From Verrucomicrobiota bacterium (GTDB lineage Bacteria > Verrucomicrobiota > Verrucomicrobiia > Limisphaerales > UBA11358): DNA of 48,882 nt. Below the pieces are notes generated by a model. That model had not been told where the DNA came from, did not search any database, and saw only the letters and a program-made list of their open reading frames with translations. Shown one piece after another: positions 1 to 8,494 of the stretch (the first letter of the stretch is position 1; each line of letters starts with the position of its first letter). Both the position numbers and the translations under genes were made by a program. The stretch lies in assembly GCA_028873125.1 (NCBI GenBank), contig JAGWMQ010000013.1, forward strand, positions 1 to 48,882. The letters run 5' to 3'.

Positions 1-60
1 AAGCTGCCGAGCCGCCCGACCGGGCACCGCTGCTCGAAGGGGCACCAGAGCCTTTTTTCA

Positions 61-142
61 CGAGGCAGAGCCTCCGGCCAGGCCCTTGCAAGCCTGACGT
101 CCAAACGCTCCTACACCTCGCCTGGTCGGAGGCTCTGCCTCG
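61..142. repeat. REPIN-like pair of inverted short palindromes
   Basis: A 22-nt arm at 61-82 and its reverse complement at 121-142 match at 21 of 22 positions and are separated by 38 nt. Each arm contains its own small hairpin, GAGGC-aga-GCCTC and GAGGC-tct-GCCTC, with a 3-nt loop. Two REP-like hairpins in inverted orientation with a short spacer is the architecture of a REPIN. The element sits at the 5' edge of the first large reading frame, whose open frame runs into it. No RAYT transposase is visible in this window. Confidence 0.6.
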
Positions 143-148
143 CTGGTA

Positions 149-2476
149 TTGGTATATTACCAAATCCAAATCTCCGGTGGCGTAACAGTGTATGCGCTGT
201 TATTCACTTACACAGATCAGCTGTTCGAATGGGATTGGCCAGAGACAAACGCTCCTTTGACGCAATGTGCGCCTATTGTGATTGTGAACCAGCCTGGCAC
301 TCCACATCTTTATTCACGCAATTACTTGAAAATTTCGTATGCGACCTTTAGCGGCAGACCATCCACTGGTATTCATCCGCTGATTCGTCCTCTGGGGCAG
401 CCCAGCAACACGCAGAACCAACTGCTTTACGCGCTACAAAGCAACGTTTTCCCGTTCTCGGAACCCAGCCTTTCGGCGAACGGCACCAATTGCTATGCCG
501 TCTGGCCCTACGACAACACGAACCGGACAGCAATCAATCGGACGATGCTGGTATTTTCCAAATATATCGGCACGAATTGGAGCGCTCCGAGCGCGGTTGC
601 GGACGACGGAACGGCTGATTTTCATCCGCAGTTGCGGACATTTGCGGATGGGTCGGCGGTTGTGGCCTGGGAAAATGAAGGCGCGGTAATCCCCGCCAAC
701 GGCGGTTTTACCGCCATGACGACCAATCTGGAAATCGCGACGGCCTTTTACAATCCGGCGGGCGGCGCCTGGCGGCCAATGCGGCAATTCACGACCAACG
801 ATTATTTGGACCGCAGCCCGCTCATTGCCGGGCCTTCGGAAACCAACCTGATGCTGGTGTGGGTGGCCAACACCAACAATGATCTAGAAGGAAGCGCGAC
901 AAACGTCAATCAGCTTTGGTTCAGCACTTGGAATGCCTCGGCCTGGAGCGCGCCCCAGGCGTTCGCCAACGTGCCTTATCCGCTGCTCAAATACGACATG
1001 ACCTACAACGGTACCAATGCCTACGTGGTGATGAGCCTGGACGCCGACAACACGTTGACGAACGTGAACGCCCACGAATTGTTTGAACTGGCTTATCAGA
1101 ACGGCAGTTGGGGCAGTCTGCAACAGTTGACCACCAACCAGGCGCCCAACGACAATCCACAAATAGCGATTGATTCTAATGGGCACGCCGTGCTGGTCTG
1201 GCTTCAGGGCAACACATTGGCGTCCGTGGCGGATTTTAACTTTGCCAATCCGCAGATCGTCAGCACAAACCAGTATTCGAGCAACCTAGGGGATTTCAGA
1301 TTGGCCAACAGCAGCGACGGGCGGTTGGCCATTCTTTGGGCCGCGCCGTCGGCACAATACAGTTCGGATTTGTGGGGAATATTTTATGACCCAAACTTTG
1401 GAGTTTGGGGAAGACCCTATCAAATGACAGTAGACCCGGAGACAGAGATGGAGACCGCCGCGACATTTTACAGCACGAATCAATTGATGGCACTTTACGA
1501 CCGGGTGGACATCGCCGTCGGGGATACCAATCAGATCGGCAGCGTGATTACCAACGCGGATTTGTATGTGCTGCAATATCAACTGACGAACGATCTGTCG
1601 CTCATTGGCAGTTCTTTGATGGTCTCGCCCGCCAATCCCGCGCCCGGCGCCGGCGCGACTTTGTCTGTTACGGCGGCCAATCTGGGCGACAACGCCGTGT
1701 CAAACGTGCTGGTCGCGTTTTATCAGGGAGACCCGGCCGATGGAGGGATTGAATTTGCCTCCACAAATTTGGCCGTGGTGCTGGCTCCGGGCGCAACAAA
1801 TGTGGTAAGCATTCCGTGGACGGTGCCCGCGACGACGAACGCCATGGCCATTTACGCGGTGATTGATCCCAACCACCAATACGCCGACAGCGATCTGCTC
1901 AACAACGAGGCGAGCAATACCTTTGTCGAGCCGGATTTGGCGGTGCAAGCGGTGACATGGGGGCAAATCACAAGCAATCTGCTCTCGGTCACGGCCACGA
2001 TCATCAATCAGGGAACGTTTGCCAGCCAGCCGGCCACGGTGAGCTTCTTCGTGAATTCCCCGACTGGAACGAGCCTGTTTACCACGAACATCGTCGGGTT
2101 AGCGCCGGGACAATCGGTGGACGTGAATTATCTCTGGAATGTGTCTAACCTGGGGAGTGGCGTGAATTTGTATGCGGTGGTCAACACTGGCACGAACGCG
2201 GATTTCAATCCGCAAGACCAAACACAGGAGATCACGATTCAGCCGAACGTTGCGCAGGTCAACGTTGTGCTGGGGCCGGTGTCGCTGATGGCGAACGGCG
2301 CGTCGCAAGTCACGGTGTCGGGCCTGGCCGGGCAGACGTATCCCATCCAGGTTTCAACAGACCTCGTGAATTGGGAAACGCTGACGAACCTGACGTTGAA
2401 CGGTTCGAGTGGACAATTCGTGGATTCCACAGCGACGAATTCGCCGTATCGGTTTTATCGGGCGGTGCTGCCGTAA
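149..2476 (+). CDS. Secreted-type beta-propeller / CARDB surface protein, probably N-terminally truncated
   Basis: A 775-residue protein in three parts. Residues 1 to about 480 hold repeated W/G-rich blades (for example SNG-WENEG, GNTLASV) that resemble BNR/propeller repeats. About 490-695 hold two CARDB-like modules with the typical NLG, NNEAS and NQGTF motifs. The last 75 residues form a module ending in FYRAVLP, as seen in many verrucomicrobial secreted proteins. Such proteins normally begin with a signal peptide, but none is present here. The best start is a TTG at 149, the open frame continues only to about 98, and that stretch lies in the REPIN-like repeat, so the 5' end looks truncated or replaced. 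The substrate and role are unknown; I infer a cell-surface or exported protein. GC content is lower than in the housekeeping genes that follow. Confidence 0.6.
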   Translation: MVYYQIQISGGVTVYALLFTYTDQLFEWDWPETNAPLTQCAPIVIVNQPGTPHLYSRNYLKISYATFSGRPSTGIHPLIRPLGQPSNTQNQLLYALQSNVFPFSEPSLSANGTNCYAVWPYDNTNRTAINRTMLVFSKYIGTNWSAPSAVADDGTADFHPQLRTFADGSAVVAWENEGAVIPANGGFTAMTTNLEIATAFYNPAGGAWRPMRQFTTNDYLDRSPLIAGPSETNLMLVWVANTNNDLEGSATNVNQLWFSTWNASAWSAPQAFANVPYPLLKYDMTYNGTNAYVVMSLDADNTLTNVNAHELFELAYQNGSWGSLQQLTTNQAPNDNPQIAIDSNGHAVLVWLQGNTLASVADFNFANPQIVSTNQYSSNLGDFRLANSSDGRLAILWAAPSAQYSSDLWGIFYDPNFGVWGRPYQMTVDPETEMETAATFYSTNQLMALYDRVDIAVGDTNQIGSVITNADLYVLQYQLTNDLSLIGSSLMVSPANPAPGAGATLSVTAANLGDNAVSNVLVAFYQGDPADGGIEFASTNLAVVLAPGATNVVSIPWTVPATTNAMAIYAVIDPNHQYADSDLLNNEASNTFVEPDLAVQAVTWGQITSNLLSVTATIINQGTFASQPATVSFFVNSPTGTSLFTTNIVGLAPGQSVDVNYLWNVSNLGSGVNLYAVVNTGTNADFNPQDQTQEITIQPNVAQVNVVLGPVSLMANGASQVTVSGLAGQTYPIQVSTDLVNWETLTNLTLNGSSGQFVDSTATNSPYRFYRAVLP

Positions 2477-3085
2477 TTTTGGCAAAAACCTCATTTTTCA
2501 GTCAAAACGTTCACTTTGCGCCGGGATAACGCCGGGTTGCGCCCAGGAGGCAGACAAAAAAGTGACGAAGGCGTCGCCGCCACGACTTTTGCAGAAGTCT
2601 CAGTTGGTATTGCGCGGATGGTTATCCGACTTGGATTCGTGTTGGCGTCCCGGTTCCGCTGAGTGTGCAGGAACAGAGGTCTAGCACGAATGTCATCCTT
2701 TCCTGGCCGTCCTCACCACAAAACGTGATCCTGCAAACCAGCATCAATCTCGCCGATCCAAATTCCTGGACAACAGTAACGAACATCCCAACCTTCGTGA
2801 ATCTGCAAAATGTCATCTCGAATCGGGTTATCGGTAATCAGGGCTTTTATCGGCTCCTTCAGCAGTAGAAACCATGAAAGACAATACCCTTATCGAACAC
2901 CGCCGGCTCCCGCGACAATCTTGTGCTCCACTTCGCGGGTATTTCCCATCTTGGTGGCAAATTGAGGCCTGGAATCGGACAGGGACGGCGCGCGGATGCG
3001 CCCTGTGAGCGCGGAATGCGCTCCTCGTCCTGCCTGGCCTGCCGGACCGCCTCCCTGCTCTTGACGACGCGCGGCGCCGCTGCGA
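2477..3085. other. Gene-poor stretch with a surface-protein relic
   Basis: Between the first gene and mfd the only recognisable coding material is the C-terminal relic at 2566-2868. The rest shows no convincing open frame on either strand; the overlapping minus-strand frames at 2828-3452 have no family features and are antisense to the mfd start. I see no clear terminator or promoter. Confidence 0.4.
2566..2868 (+). pseudogene. C-terminal relic of a secreted protein (FYR-ending module)
   Basis: The frame opens just after a stop at 2563-2565 and has no plausible start; a GTG at 2665 would give only 67 residues. The readable part contains ILSWPSS, LQTSINLADPNSWTTV and the end GFYRLLQQ. This is the same type of C-terminal module that ends the preceding 775-residue protein and the GloVer protein at 30.6-31.6 kb. 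It is therefore a leftover 3' end of a deleted surface-protein gene, not a functional small gene. Translation of the short form cannot be excluded. Confidence 0.6.
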
Positions 3086-3133
3086 TTGTGCCTTGGCTTG
3101 GCGCAACATCCCGCAGTGGAAGCGGCAGGCACA

Positions 3134-6100
3134 GTGTTTGATCGCGTGTCGCAAGCTCCCGCCGCACAATCCCTGGCGCGGCGCCTGGAGAATGGGGGGG
3201 TGTTGTCGTGCGTCGGCTTCGCCGCGCCCGCCCAGCCGTTTTTTGCCGCGTGGCTCCGGATGGCTTTCCCAAACCGCCCCATCGTCCTGGTCGCGCCGGA
3301 TTTGAAAGCGCAGGAGTCGTTTCAGCAGGACCTGGAAACCTGGATGGCGTTTGAGTCCGAAGTCCACAGTTCAAAGTGCGAAGCCCAGACCGCCCAACTT
3401 CCAGCTCCCAGCTCCCAACTCCTTTTCTATCCGGCCTGGGAAGTTTTGCCACACGAAGGCCGGTTGCCGCACGCCGATGTCATCAGCGACCGGCTTCAGA
3501 CGCTCGTCACCCTTTCTCAAGAACGCAAAGTTCAGGAGTCAAAGTCCAGGATTGTCGTCACCAGCGTCGTCGCTCTGCTGCAAAGGACTTTCGCGCCGGA
3601 GGATTTGAAAAACCGCACCCGGCGGCTCCACCGCGGCGACAAAATCGCCCCGCTGGATTTGATCGAATGGCTGGAAGCGCAGGGCTACGAGCCGGAAGGA
3701 CAAGTGACACAGAAAGGCGAACTGGCCCTCCGGGGCGGCATCGTGGACGTGTTCCCGCCGACCAGTCCCTGGCCAGCGCGCCTGGAATTCTTCGGCGATG
3801 AATTGGAATCGCTCCGCCAGTTCGATCCGCTCACGCAAATTTCGCGTCAGGAAATTTCCGAAATCACGATTCCGCCCGCCGGCGAACTGGGAATTTTAAT
3901 GAGGAATCCGAGGAGCGCAGCCGCCCCGGCTGCGGTTTTCGGCGCCTCGCCGAAAAACTCCACGCTGCTTGATTTTCTTCCGGGCGAGACTCTTTTCCTG
4001 CTTTGCGCCCCGGAACAAATCACTTTGCGCGCCGCTGAATACGCCGCGCCAATCCCCGCCGGCGATCCGTTTTTCATTTCCTGGCCGGATTGTCTGGCCG
4101 GGCTGAACCGGCGCGGATTCACGCGCGTTGAGTTGAACGACGACAGCCGCCAAACTCAAAATCGGTGGGTCGAGGCTCACGACGAGCCACTCGCTGACCA
4201 CGCGCCGGCAACGGCACGCGAGGACGTTGGCGTCACCGAATTGCGTTTCGATTCTTTGGAGGCCTACCGCCCGTTGGCCGAGCGCGCGCTGGAACCGCAG
4301 ATCGCCGAGGCGCAACGCCACGAATTTTTCCAGCAAATCCACCGCTGGTTGCGGCGGGCTTATGCGGTCCACATCTTCTGCAACAACGACGGCGAGCGGC
4401 AGCGCTTCGTGGAAATCTGGGCGGAACTCAACATAGGGCAGGCGTCCCGCCTGCTCGGCGGAGAGGAGAGCGAAATAAAATTTTCCGACGCCGATCCCGA
4501 TTCGCGCCATTCGGGCAGGCGAGACGCCTGCCCCACGTTACACCTCGGCACCCTGTCGCGCGGTTTCATTTGCGAGGCAGCCAAGCTGGTCGTTGTGACC
4601 GATGCGGAAATTTTTGGGCGTTACAAAATCCAGCGTCCGCGCCGGCTTAAATCGCCCCACGCGCCGGCGCTCCGCTCGGCGCTGGACATTGATTTCACCG
4701 AACTGGAGGAAGGCGATCTGGTCGTTCACCTGCAGCACGGCGTCGGAAAGTTTCTCGGCCTAAAGAACCTTCCAGCATCGAGCCGTTCCCCCAACTCCCA
4801 ACTCCCATCTACCAACTCCGGCACGGAGTGCCTTGTTATCGAATACGCGCCGCGCAACCCCGGCGACGAGCCGCCCAAGCTGTACGTGCCCGTCAGCGAG
4901 GCGCACCTGGTGAGCAAATACATCGGGGCGGGCAAGGCGCAGCCGCCGCTCAATACGCTCGGCGGCGCGCGCTGGCGCAGGGCGAAGGAACAGGCCGAGC
5001 GCGCCGTGCGCGACCTGGCCGCCGAATTGCTGCAGATCCAGGCCGCGCGCGAATCACAACCCGGCCACGCCTTCAAACCCGACGCCCCGTGGCAGCGCGA
5101 GTTTGAGAGCGCGTTCATCTACGAGGAAACGCCCGACCAGCGCCGCGCCATCGAGGAAGCCAAGTGCGACATGGAAAAGCCCAAGCCGATGGACCGCCTG
5201 ATCTGCGGCGACGTGGGGTTCGGCAAGACCGAAGTGGCCATCCGCGCCGCCTTCAAGGCGGTGATGGACGGCAGGCAGGTCGCCGTGCTGGTGCCGACGA
5301 CGGTGCTGGCCCAGCAGCATTTCAACACCTTCCGCGACCGCATGGCCGATTATCCGGTCCGCATCGAATTGCTCTCGCGTTTCCGCACGCGCCGCCAGCA
5401 AGAGCGCGTCGTGAGGGATTTGGCCAACGGCGCGGTGGACATCGTCATCGGCACGCACCGGCTGATACAAAGCGACATTGTCTTCAAAGACCTTGGCCTG
5501 GCGGTCATTGACGAGGAGCAGCGGTTCGGCGTGTTGGACAAGGAGAAATTCAAGCGCCTGCGCACACTGGTGGATGTGCTCACCCTCAGCGCCACGCCGA
5601 TTCCGCGCACGCTTTACTTGGCGTTGACCGGGGCGCGCGACATGAGCACCATCCAGACGCCGCCGCATGACCGCCTGCCGGTGGAAACCATCATCAGCCA
5701 GTACGACGAGCGGGTCATCCGCGACGCCATCCAACGCGAACTGAACCGTGGCGGCCAGGTTTTTTTCCTGCACAACCGCGTCATGACCATTGAGGCGATG
5801 GCCGACCGCTTGAAGAAACTCCTGCCGGGCGCGCGCATCGTCGTCGGTCACGGGCAGATGGATTCCGACGACCTGGAGGAGGTGATGACGAAATTCGTCA
5901 ATGGCGAGGCGGATGTGTTGTTGTCCACGACGATCATCGAAAGCGGGTTGGACATTCCGAACGCGAATACGATCGTCATTGACCGCGCCGACCGTTTCGG
6001 CTTGAGCGACTTGTACCAACTGCGCGGACGCGTCGGGCGTTACAAGCATCAGGCTTACGCCTATCTGCTGCTGCCGCGCCACGCCAGCCTGCTCACCGAC

Positions 6101-6763
6101 GTGCGCAAGCGCATCAGTGCCATCCGGCAGTACGCCACGCTTGGCAGCGGCTTCAAGATCGCCATGCGCGATCTCGAAATCCGCGGCGCGGGCAACCTGC
6201 TCGGCCCCGAGCAAAGCGGCCACATCACGGCCGTCGGCTTCGAGCTTTACTGCCAGTTGCTCAAGCAAAGCGTGAGCGCGCTCAAGGGCGGGAAACCACG
6301 ACCGCGCGCCGACGTCAGCGTCCGGCTGGATTTCCTGGAAACGAATCCGACGGACGCCGGACCGAGGGTTGGCCAGCCGCCGGGAGCCGGACGAGAGTCC
6401 GTGGCGGGACAGCCCGCTGCCGCCGCGCTGCCCCATGGTTACGTCACCGAACCGCGGCAGCGGATTGAAATTTACCGCAAGCTGGCACAGGCCGCCGACA
6501 AGGCCGCGCTCGGCGAGCTGCAGAAGGAAATGCGCGACCGTTTTGGCCCGTTGCCGCCGCCAGTGGAAGCGCTGCTGCAAGTGGCCGAACTGAAAAATCT
6601 GGCCGGCGAAAAATCGGTGACGGCCATCGAGGCGCAGGAGGACAAATTGATGCTCACGCGCCACGGCGATTTCATCACGCTCGGCGGCAAGTTTCCGCGG
6701 CTCACAAAAAAGGACGCCAGGGCGCGATTGCGGGAAATCAAGAAACTGCTCCTGGCGATTTGA
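3134..6763 (+). CDS. mfd: Transcription-repair coupling factor Mfd
   Basis: Mfd displaces RNA polymerase stalled at DNA lesions and recruits UvrA. Domain order is as in the family: a UvrB-like N-terminal part, the CarD/RID polymerase-interaction domain (from about residue 520, EEGDLVVHLQHGVGKF), helicase lobe 1 with Walker A GDVGFGKT (Lys698) and DEEQ (793-796), helicase lobe 2 with the GRVGRYKH motif, and the C-terminal TRCF domain. I chose GTG 3134, preceded by a GGAAG-type purine run; TTG 3086 would add 16 residues and GTG 3146 is also possible. At 1209 residues it is longer than usual (about 1150). The extra length lies in low-complexity or palindromic inserts at 3353-3421, 3917-3956, 4436-4533, 4790-4817 and about 6355-6420, all in frame. 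The identity is certain; only the start is open. Confidence 0.95.
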   Translation: MFDRVSQAPAAQSLARRLENGGVLSCVGFAAPAQPFFAAWLRMAFPNRPIVLVAPDLKAQESFQQDLETWMAFESEVHSSKCEAQTAQLPAPSSQLLFYPAWEVLPHEGRLPHADVISDRLQTLVTLSQERKVQESKSRIVVTSVVALLQRTFAPEDLKNRTRRLHRGDKIAPLDLIEWLEAQGYEPEGQVTQKGELALRGGIVDVFPPTSPWPARLEFFGDELESLRQFDPLTQISRQEISEITIPPAGELGILMRNPRSAAAPAAVFGASPKNSTLLDFLPGETLFLLCAPEQITLRAAEYAAPIPAGDPFFISWPDCLAGLNRRGFTRVELNDDSRQTQNRWVEAHDEPLADHAPATAREDVGVTELRFDSLEAYRPLAERALEPQIAEAQRHEFFQQIHRWLRRAYAVHIFCNNDGERQRFVEIWAELNIGQASRLLGGEESEIKFSDADPDSRHSGRRDACPTLHLGTLSRGFICEAAKLVVVTDAEIFGRYKIQRPRRLKSPHAPALRSALDIDFTELEEGDLVVHLQHGVGKFLGLKNLPASSRSPNSQLPSTNSGTECLVIEYAPRNPGDEPPKLYVPVSEAHLVSKYIGAGKAQPPLNTLGGARWRRAKEQAERAVRDLAAELLQIQAARESQPGHAFKPDAPWQREFESAFIYEETPDQRRAIEEAKCDMEKPKPMDRLICGDVGFGKTEVAIRAAFKAVMDGRQVAVLVPTTVLAQQHFNTFRDRMADYPVRIELLSRFRTRRQQERVVRDLANGAVDIVIGTHRLIQSDIVFKDLGLAVIDEEQRFGVLDKEKFKRLRTLVDVLTLSATPIPRTLYLALTGARDMSTIQTPPHDRLPVETIISQYDERVIRDAIQRELNRGGQVFFLHNRVMTIEAMADRLKKLLPGARIVVGHGQMDSDDLEEVMTKFVNGEADVLLSTTIIESGLDIPNANTIVIDRADRFGLSDLYQLRGRVGRYKHQAYAYLLLPRHASLLTDVRKRISAIRQYATLGSGFKIAMRDLEIRGAGNLLGPEQSGHITAVGFELYCQLLKQSVSALKGGKPRPRADVSVRLDFLETNPTDAGPRVGQPPGAGRESVAGQPAAAALPHGYVTEPRQRIEIYRKLAQAADKAALGELQKEMRDRFGPLPPPVEALLQVAELKNLAGEKSVTAIEAQEDKLMLTRHGDFITLGGKFPRLTKKDARARLREIKKLLLAI
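3353..3421. repeat. Two adjacent 7-nt-period repeat tracts inside mfd
   Basis: Positions 3353-3387 read as five degenerate heptamers (gagtccg, aagtcca, cagttca, aagtgcg, aagccca). Positions 3394-3421 read as four (ccaactt, ccagctc, ccagctc, ccaactc). Because 7 is not a multiple of 3, successive units are read in different frames, yet the mfd frame stays open. The tracts resemble the short tandemly repeated repetitive (STRR) heptamers known from cyanobacteria and other phyla. Confidence 0.6.
3917..3956. repeat. Tandem double hairpin inserted in mfd
   Basis: Two back-to-back palindromes lie in the mfd coding sequence: GCAGCC-gcccc-GGCTGC at 3917-3933 and TTTTCGGCG-cct-CGCCGAAAA at 3936-3956. 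They encode an Ala/Ser-rich stretch (SAAAPAAVFGASPK) that is not part of the conserved Mfd core. Confidence 0.5.
4436..4533. repeat. REPIN-like inverted pair of GGCAGGCG palindromes inside mfd
   Basis: The first hairpin, GCAGGCG-tcc-CGCCTGC, is at 4438-4454. The second, GGGCAGGCG-aga-CGCCTGCCC, is at 4513-4533 in inverted orientation, with about 60 nt between them. Read through in the mfd frame they give IGQASRLL and GRRDACPT. I recall the latter peptide as a recurrent translation product of an interspersed repeat in Verrucomicrobiota. The insert leaves the mfd frame intact just upstream of the RID domain. Confidence 0.6.
4790..4817. repeat. 7-nt-period repeat tract inside mfd
   Basis: Four heptamers (cccaact, cccaact, cccatct, accaact) lie in the RID-domain coding region. 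They encode a short Ser/Pro/Asn-rich loop (SPNSQLPSTNSG) between the GVGKF strand and the following conserved CLVIEYA segment. The sequence closely resembles the second tract at 3394-3421. Confidence 0.55.
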
Positions 6764-6805
6764 AACTTGCATTTGAATTTCGCGCCGTCCGGCTTAATCT
6801 GTGGC

Positions 6806-7117
6806 ATGTCGAGCATCGGAAAACTGATGAAACAGGCTGCGCGGATGCAGCAGCAGATGGAGCAGGTGCAGGCGCAACTGGCCGCCCGCACCGTCGAGGC
6901 CACCAGCGGCGGCGGCGCCGTCAAGGTCACTGCCAAGTGCGACGGCACCCTGGCGACGGTCAAAATTGACCCCCAGGCGCTCAACCCGTCCGACGCGCAA
7001 CTGATCGAGGACATGATCCTGACCGCCGCCAACCAGGCCCTCGGCCAGGCCAAAAACATCGCCAACGCCGAAATGGGCAAGGTGACGGCCGGCTTGAATC
7101 TGCCCGGCTTCGGCTGA
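6806..7117 (+). CDS. ybaB: YbaB/EbfC family nucleoid-associated protein
   Basis: A 103-residue DNA-binding protein that dimerises into tweezers and coats DNA; it is usually encoded next to recR, as here. It starts with MSSIGKLMKQAARMQQQMEQ, a predicted helical N-terminus rich in Gln and Met. The family core follows: a Gly-rich turn (SGGGAVKV), the KVTAKCDG strand, IDPQAL, the LIEDMILTAANQA helix and a Gly-ending C-terminus. I chose ATG 6806 because the 13 residues upstream in the open frame match nothing in the family. It lies 42 nt after mfd and 73 nt before recR. The dnaX gene that often precedes this pair is absent. Confidence 0.9.
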   Translation: MSSIGKLMKQAARMQQQMEQVQAQLAARTVEATSGGGAVKVTAKCDGTLATVKIDPQALNPSDAQLIEDMILTAANQALGQAKNIANAEMGKVTAGLNLPGFG

Positions 7118-7190
7118 TGGATTCGGGAAAGCGTCAAAACGGGACCGACCGTTGCTTCTTCCACACTGTCAGGCCCGCCGCTGTCACACC

Positions 7191-7790
7191 ATGGCCCTGC
7201 CCAATTCTGTCGCTACGCTCATCGCCGCCTTGAACAAGCTGCCCGGCGTGGGCCCGCGCTCGGCCGAACGCATTGCGCTGCACCTCGTCCAGTGCGAGGC
7301 CGCCGCCGTGAAGCAACTGGCGGAAACCATTCTGGACGCGCGGGAAAAAATCCGGTCGTGCGAAATTTGCGGCGCATTGACCGAGCAATCCCCCTGTCCC
7401 ATCTGCGCCGACGCGCGCCGGGACCCGGCCCTGGTGTGCGTCGTCGAGCACGCGGTGGACGTTTTGAGCATCGAAAAGTCCGGCGCCTTCCGCGGCAGAT
7501 TCCACGTGCTGGGCGGGAAAATCTCCCCGCTGGACGGCGTGGAACCGGAGGATCTGCGGATTGCCGAACTGGAAAAGCGCCTCGCGCGGGAGCCGGTCCG
7601 GGAAATCATCCTGGCGCTGAGCACGGACGTGGAAGGCGACGCGACAAGCTATTACCTGGCCAAACGGCTGGCGCGAAATGGGCTGACAATCTCCCGCATC
7701 GCCCACGGCCTGCCGGCGGGCAGCGGGCTGGAGTTCGCCGACGAATTGACCTTGAGCCGCGCGCTGGAAGGGCGGAGGGAACTCCATTGA
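7191..7790 (+). CDS. recR: Recombination mediator RecR
   Basis: RecR works with RecO/RecF to load RecA on single-stranded gaps. The 199-residue length is typical. Visible parts are the helix-hairpin-helix LPGVGPRSAERIA (17-29), a zinc finger with Cys57, Cys60, Cys69 and Cys72, and the Toprim domain beginning VCVVEHAVDVLSIEKSG. The C-terminal part has the GLTISRIAHGLPAGSGLEFADE signature with its Walker-B-like end. ATG 7191 fits the family start (MALPNSVATLIAALNKLPG); a TTG 13 codons upstream does not. It is probably cotranscribed with ybaB and the HAD gene 37 nt downstream. Confidence 0.95.
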   Translation: MALPNSVATLIAALNKLPGVGPRSAERIALHLVQCEAAAVKQLAETILDAREKIRSCEICGALTEQSPCPICADARRDPALVCVVEHAVDVLSIEKSGAFRGRFHVLGGKISPLDGVEPEDLRIAELEKRLAREPVREIILALSTDVEGDATSYYLAKRLARNGLTISRIAHGLPAGSGLEFADELTLSRALEGRRELH

Positions 7791-7827
7791 AACCGGCCGC
7801 GCCCGCGCGGACTTCACGCAACTGACC

Positions 7828-8436
7828 ATGTCCACTCCCGCCATCGTTGTCTTCGACCTCGGCAAGGTGCTCGTGGACTTCGATTACGCCATCGCGGCGC
7901 GGAAGGTCGCCGCGCGCTGCAAGAAATCGGTGGGGCAAATCAAGCCGCTCTTGGAACATTCCCGCTTGATCCTGGATTACGAATCCGGCCGGCTCACGCG
8001 CCGGGAATTTTTTGAAGGCGTCCGCGGCGTCGCCAGCTATGGCGGAACGATGGAGGAGTTCAGCGCTGCATTTGCCGACATTTTCACCCCGATTCCGCCG
8101 ATGATCGAACTTCACGCTTGGGTGCGGCGCCAAAAGATCCCGACCTACATCTTTTCAAACACCAATGATCTGGCGGTGGAACACATCCGGCGCAACTTCC
8201 CCTTTTTCCGGGAGTTCGACGGCTACGTGGTCTCCTATGAAGTTGGCGCGATGAAGCCCGATGCGAAGATCTACGCGGAACTGGAGCGCCTGAGCGGCCG
8301 GCGCAACGCGGAGATTCTTTACATGGACGATCGCGCTGAAAACGTGGCGGCCGGCGCGGCGCGCGGCTGGCGGACAATTTTGCACGAATCGCCGGAACAA
8401 ACCCTGGCGGTGATGAAGCGTTTTGGCCTGCCCTGA
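7828..8436 (+). CDS. HAD-superfamily phosphatase (YihX-like, subfamily IA)
   Basis: A 202-residue haloacid-dehalogenase-fold hydrolase. Motif I is VFDLGKVLVDFD with nucleophile Asp10; the second Asp of DxD is Gly here, as in YihX-type DLGN/DLGK proteins. Motif II is IFSNTND, motif III the Lys in MKPDAKIY, and motif IV ILYMDDRAENV. An alpha-helical cap lies between motifs I and II. YihX hydrolyses alpha-D-glucose-1-phosphate, but the substrate here cannot be read from sequence. The gene follows recR by 37 nt and converges on the minus-strand hypothetical at 8495. Confidence 0.85.
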   Translation: MSTPAIVVFDLGKVLVDFDYAIAARKVAARCKKSVGQIKPLLEHSRLILDYESGRLTRREFFEGVRGVASYGGTMEEFSAAFADIFTPIPPMIELHAWVRRQKIPTYIFSNTNDLAVEHIRRNFPFFREFDGYVVSYEVGAMKPDAKIYAELERLSGRRNAEILYMDDRAENVAAGAARGWRTILHESPEQTLAVMKRFGLP

Positions 8437-8494
8437 GGGACTCAAGCCGGCCCCGCGGCTGCACACGCTGAGATCGGCGCCCGCTGCCGCCAAA

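Noticed and set aside
2409-2684. A 91-codon frame overlapping the end of the first gene.
   Set aside because: It starts inside the coding sequence in another frame and has no family similarity.
5054-6772. A 572-codon open frame on the minus strand, antisense to mfd.
   Set aside because: It mirrors mfd codons in a high-GC sequence and has no recognisable family features; the Mfd motifs on the plus strand explain the region.
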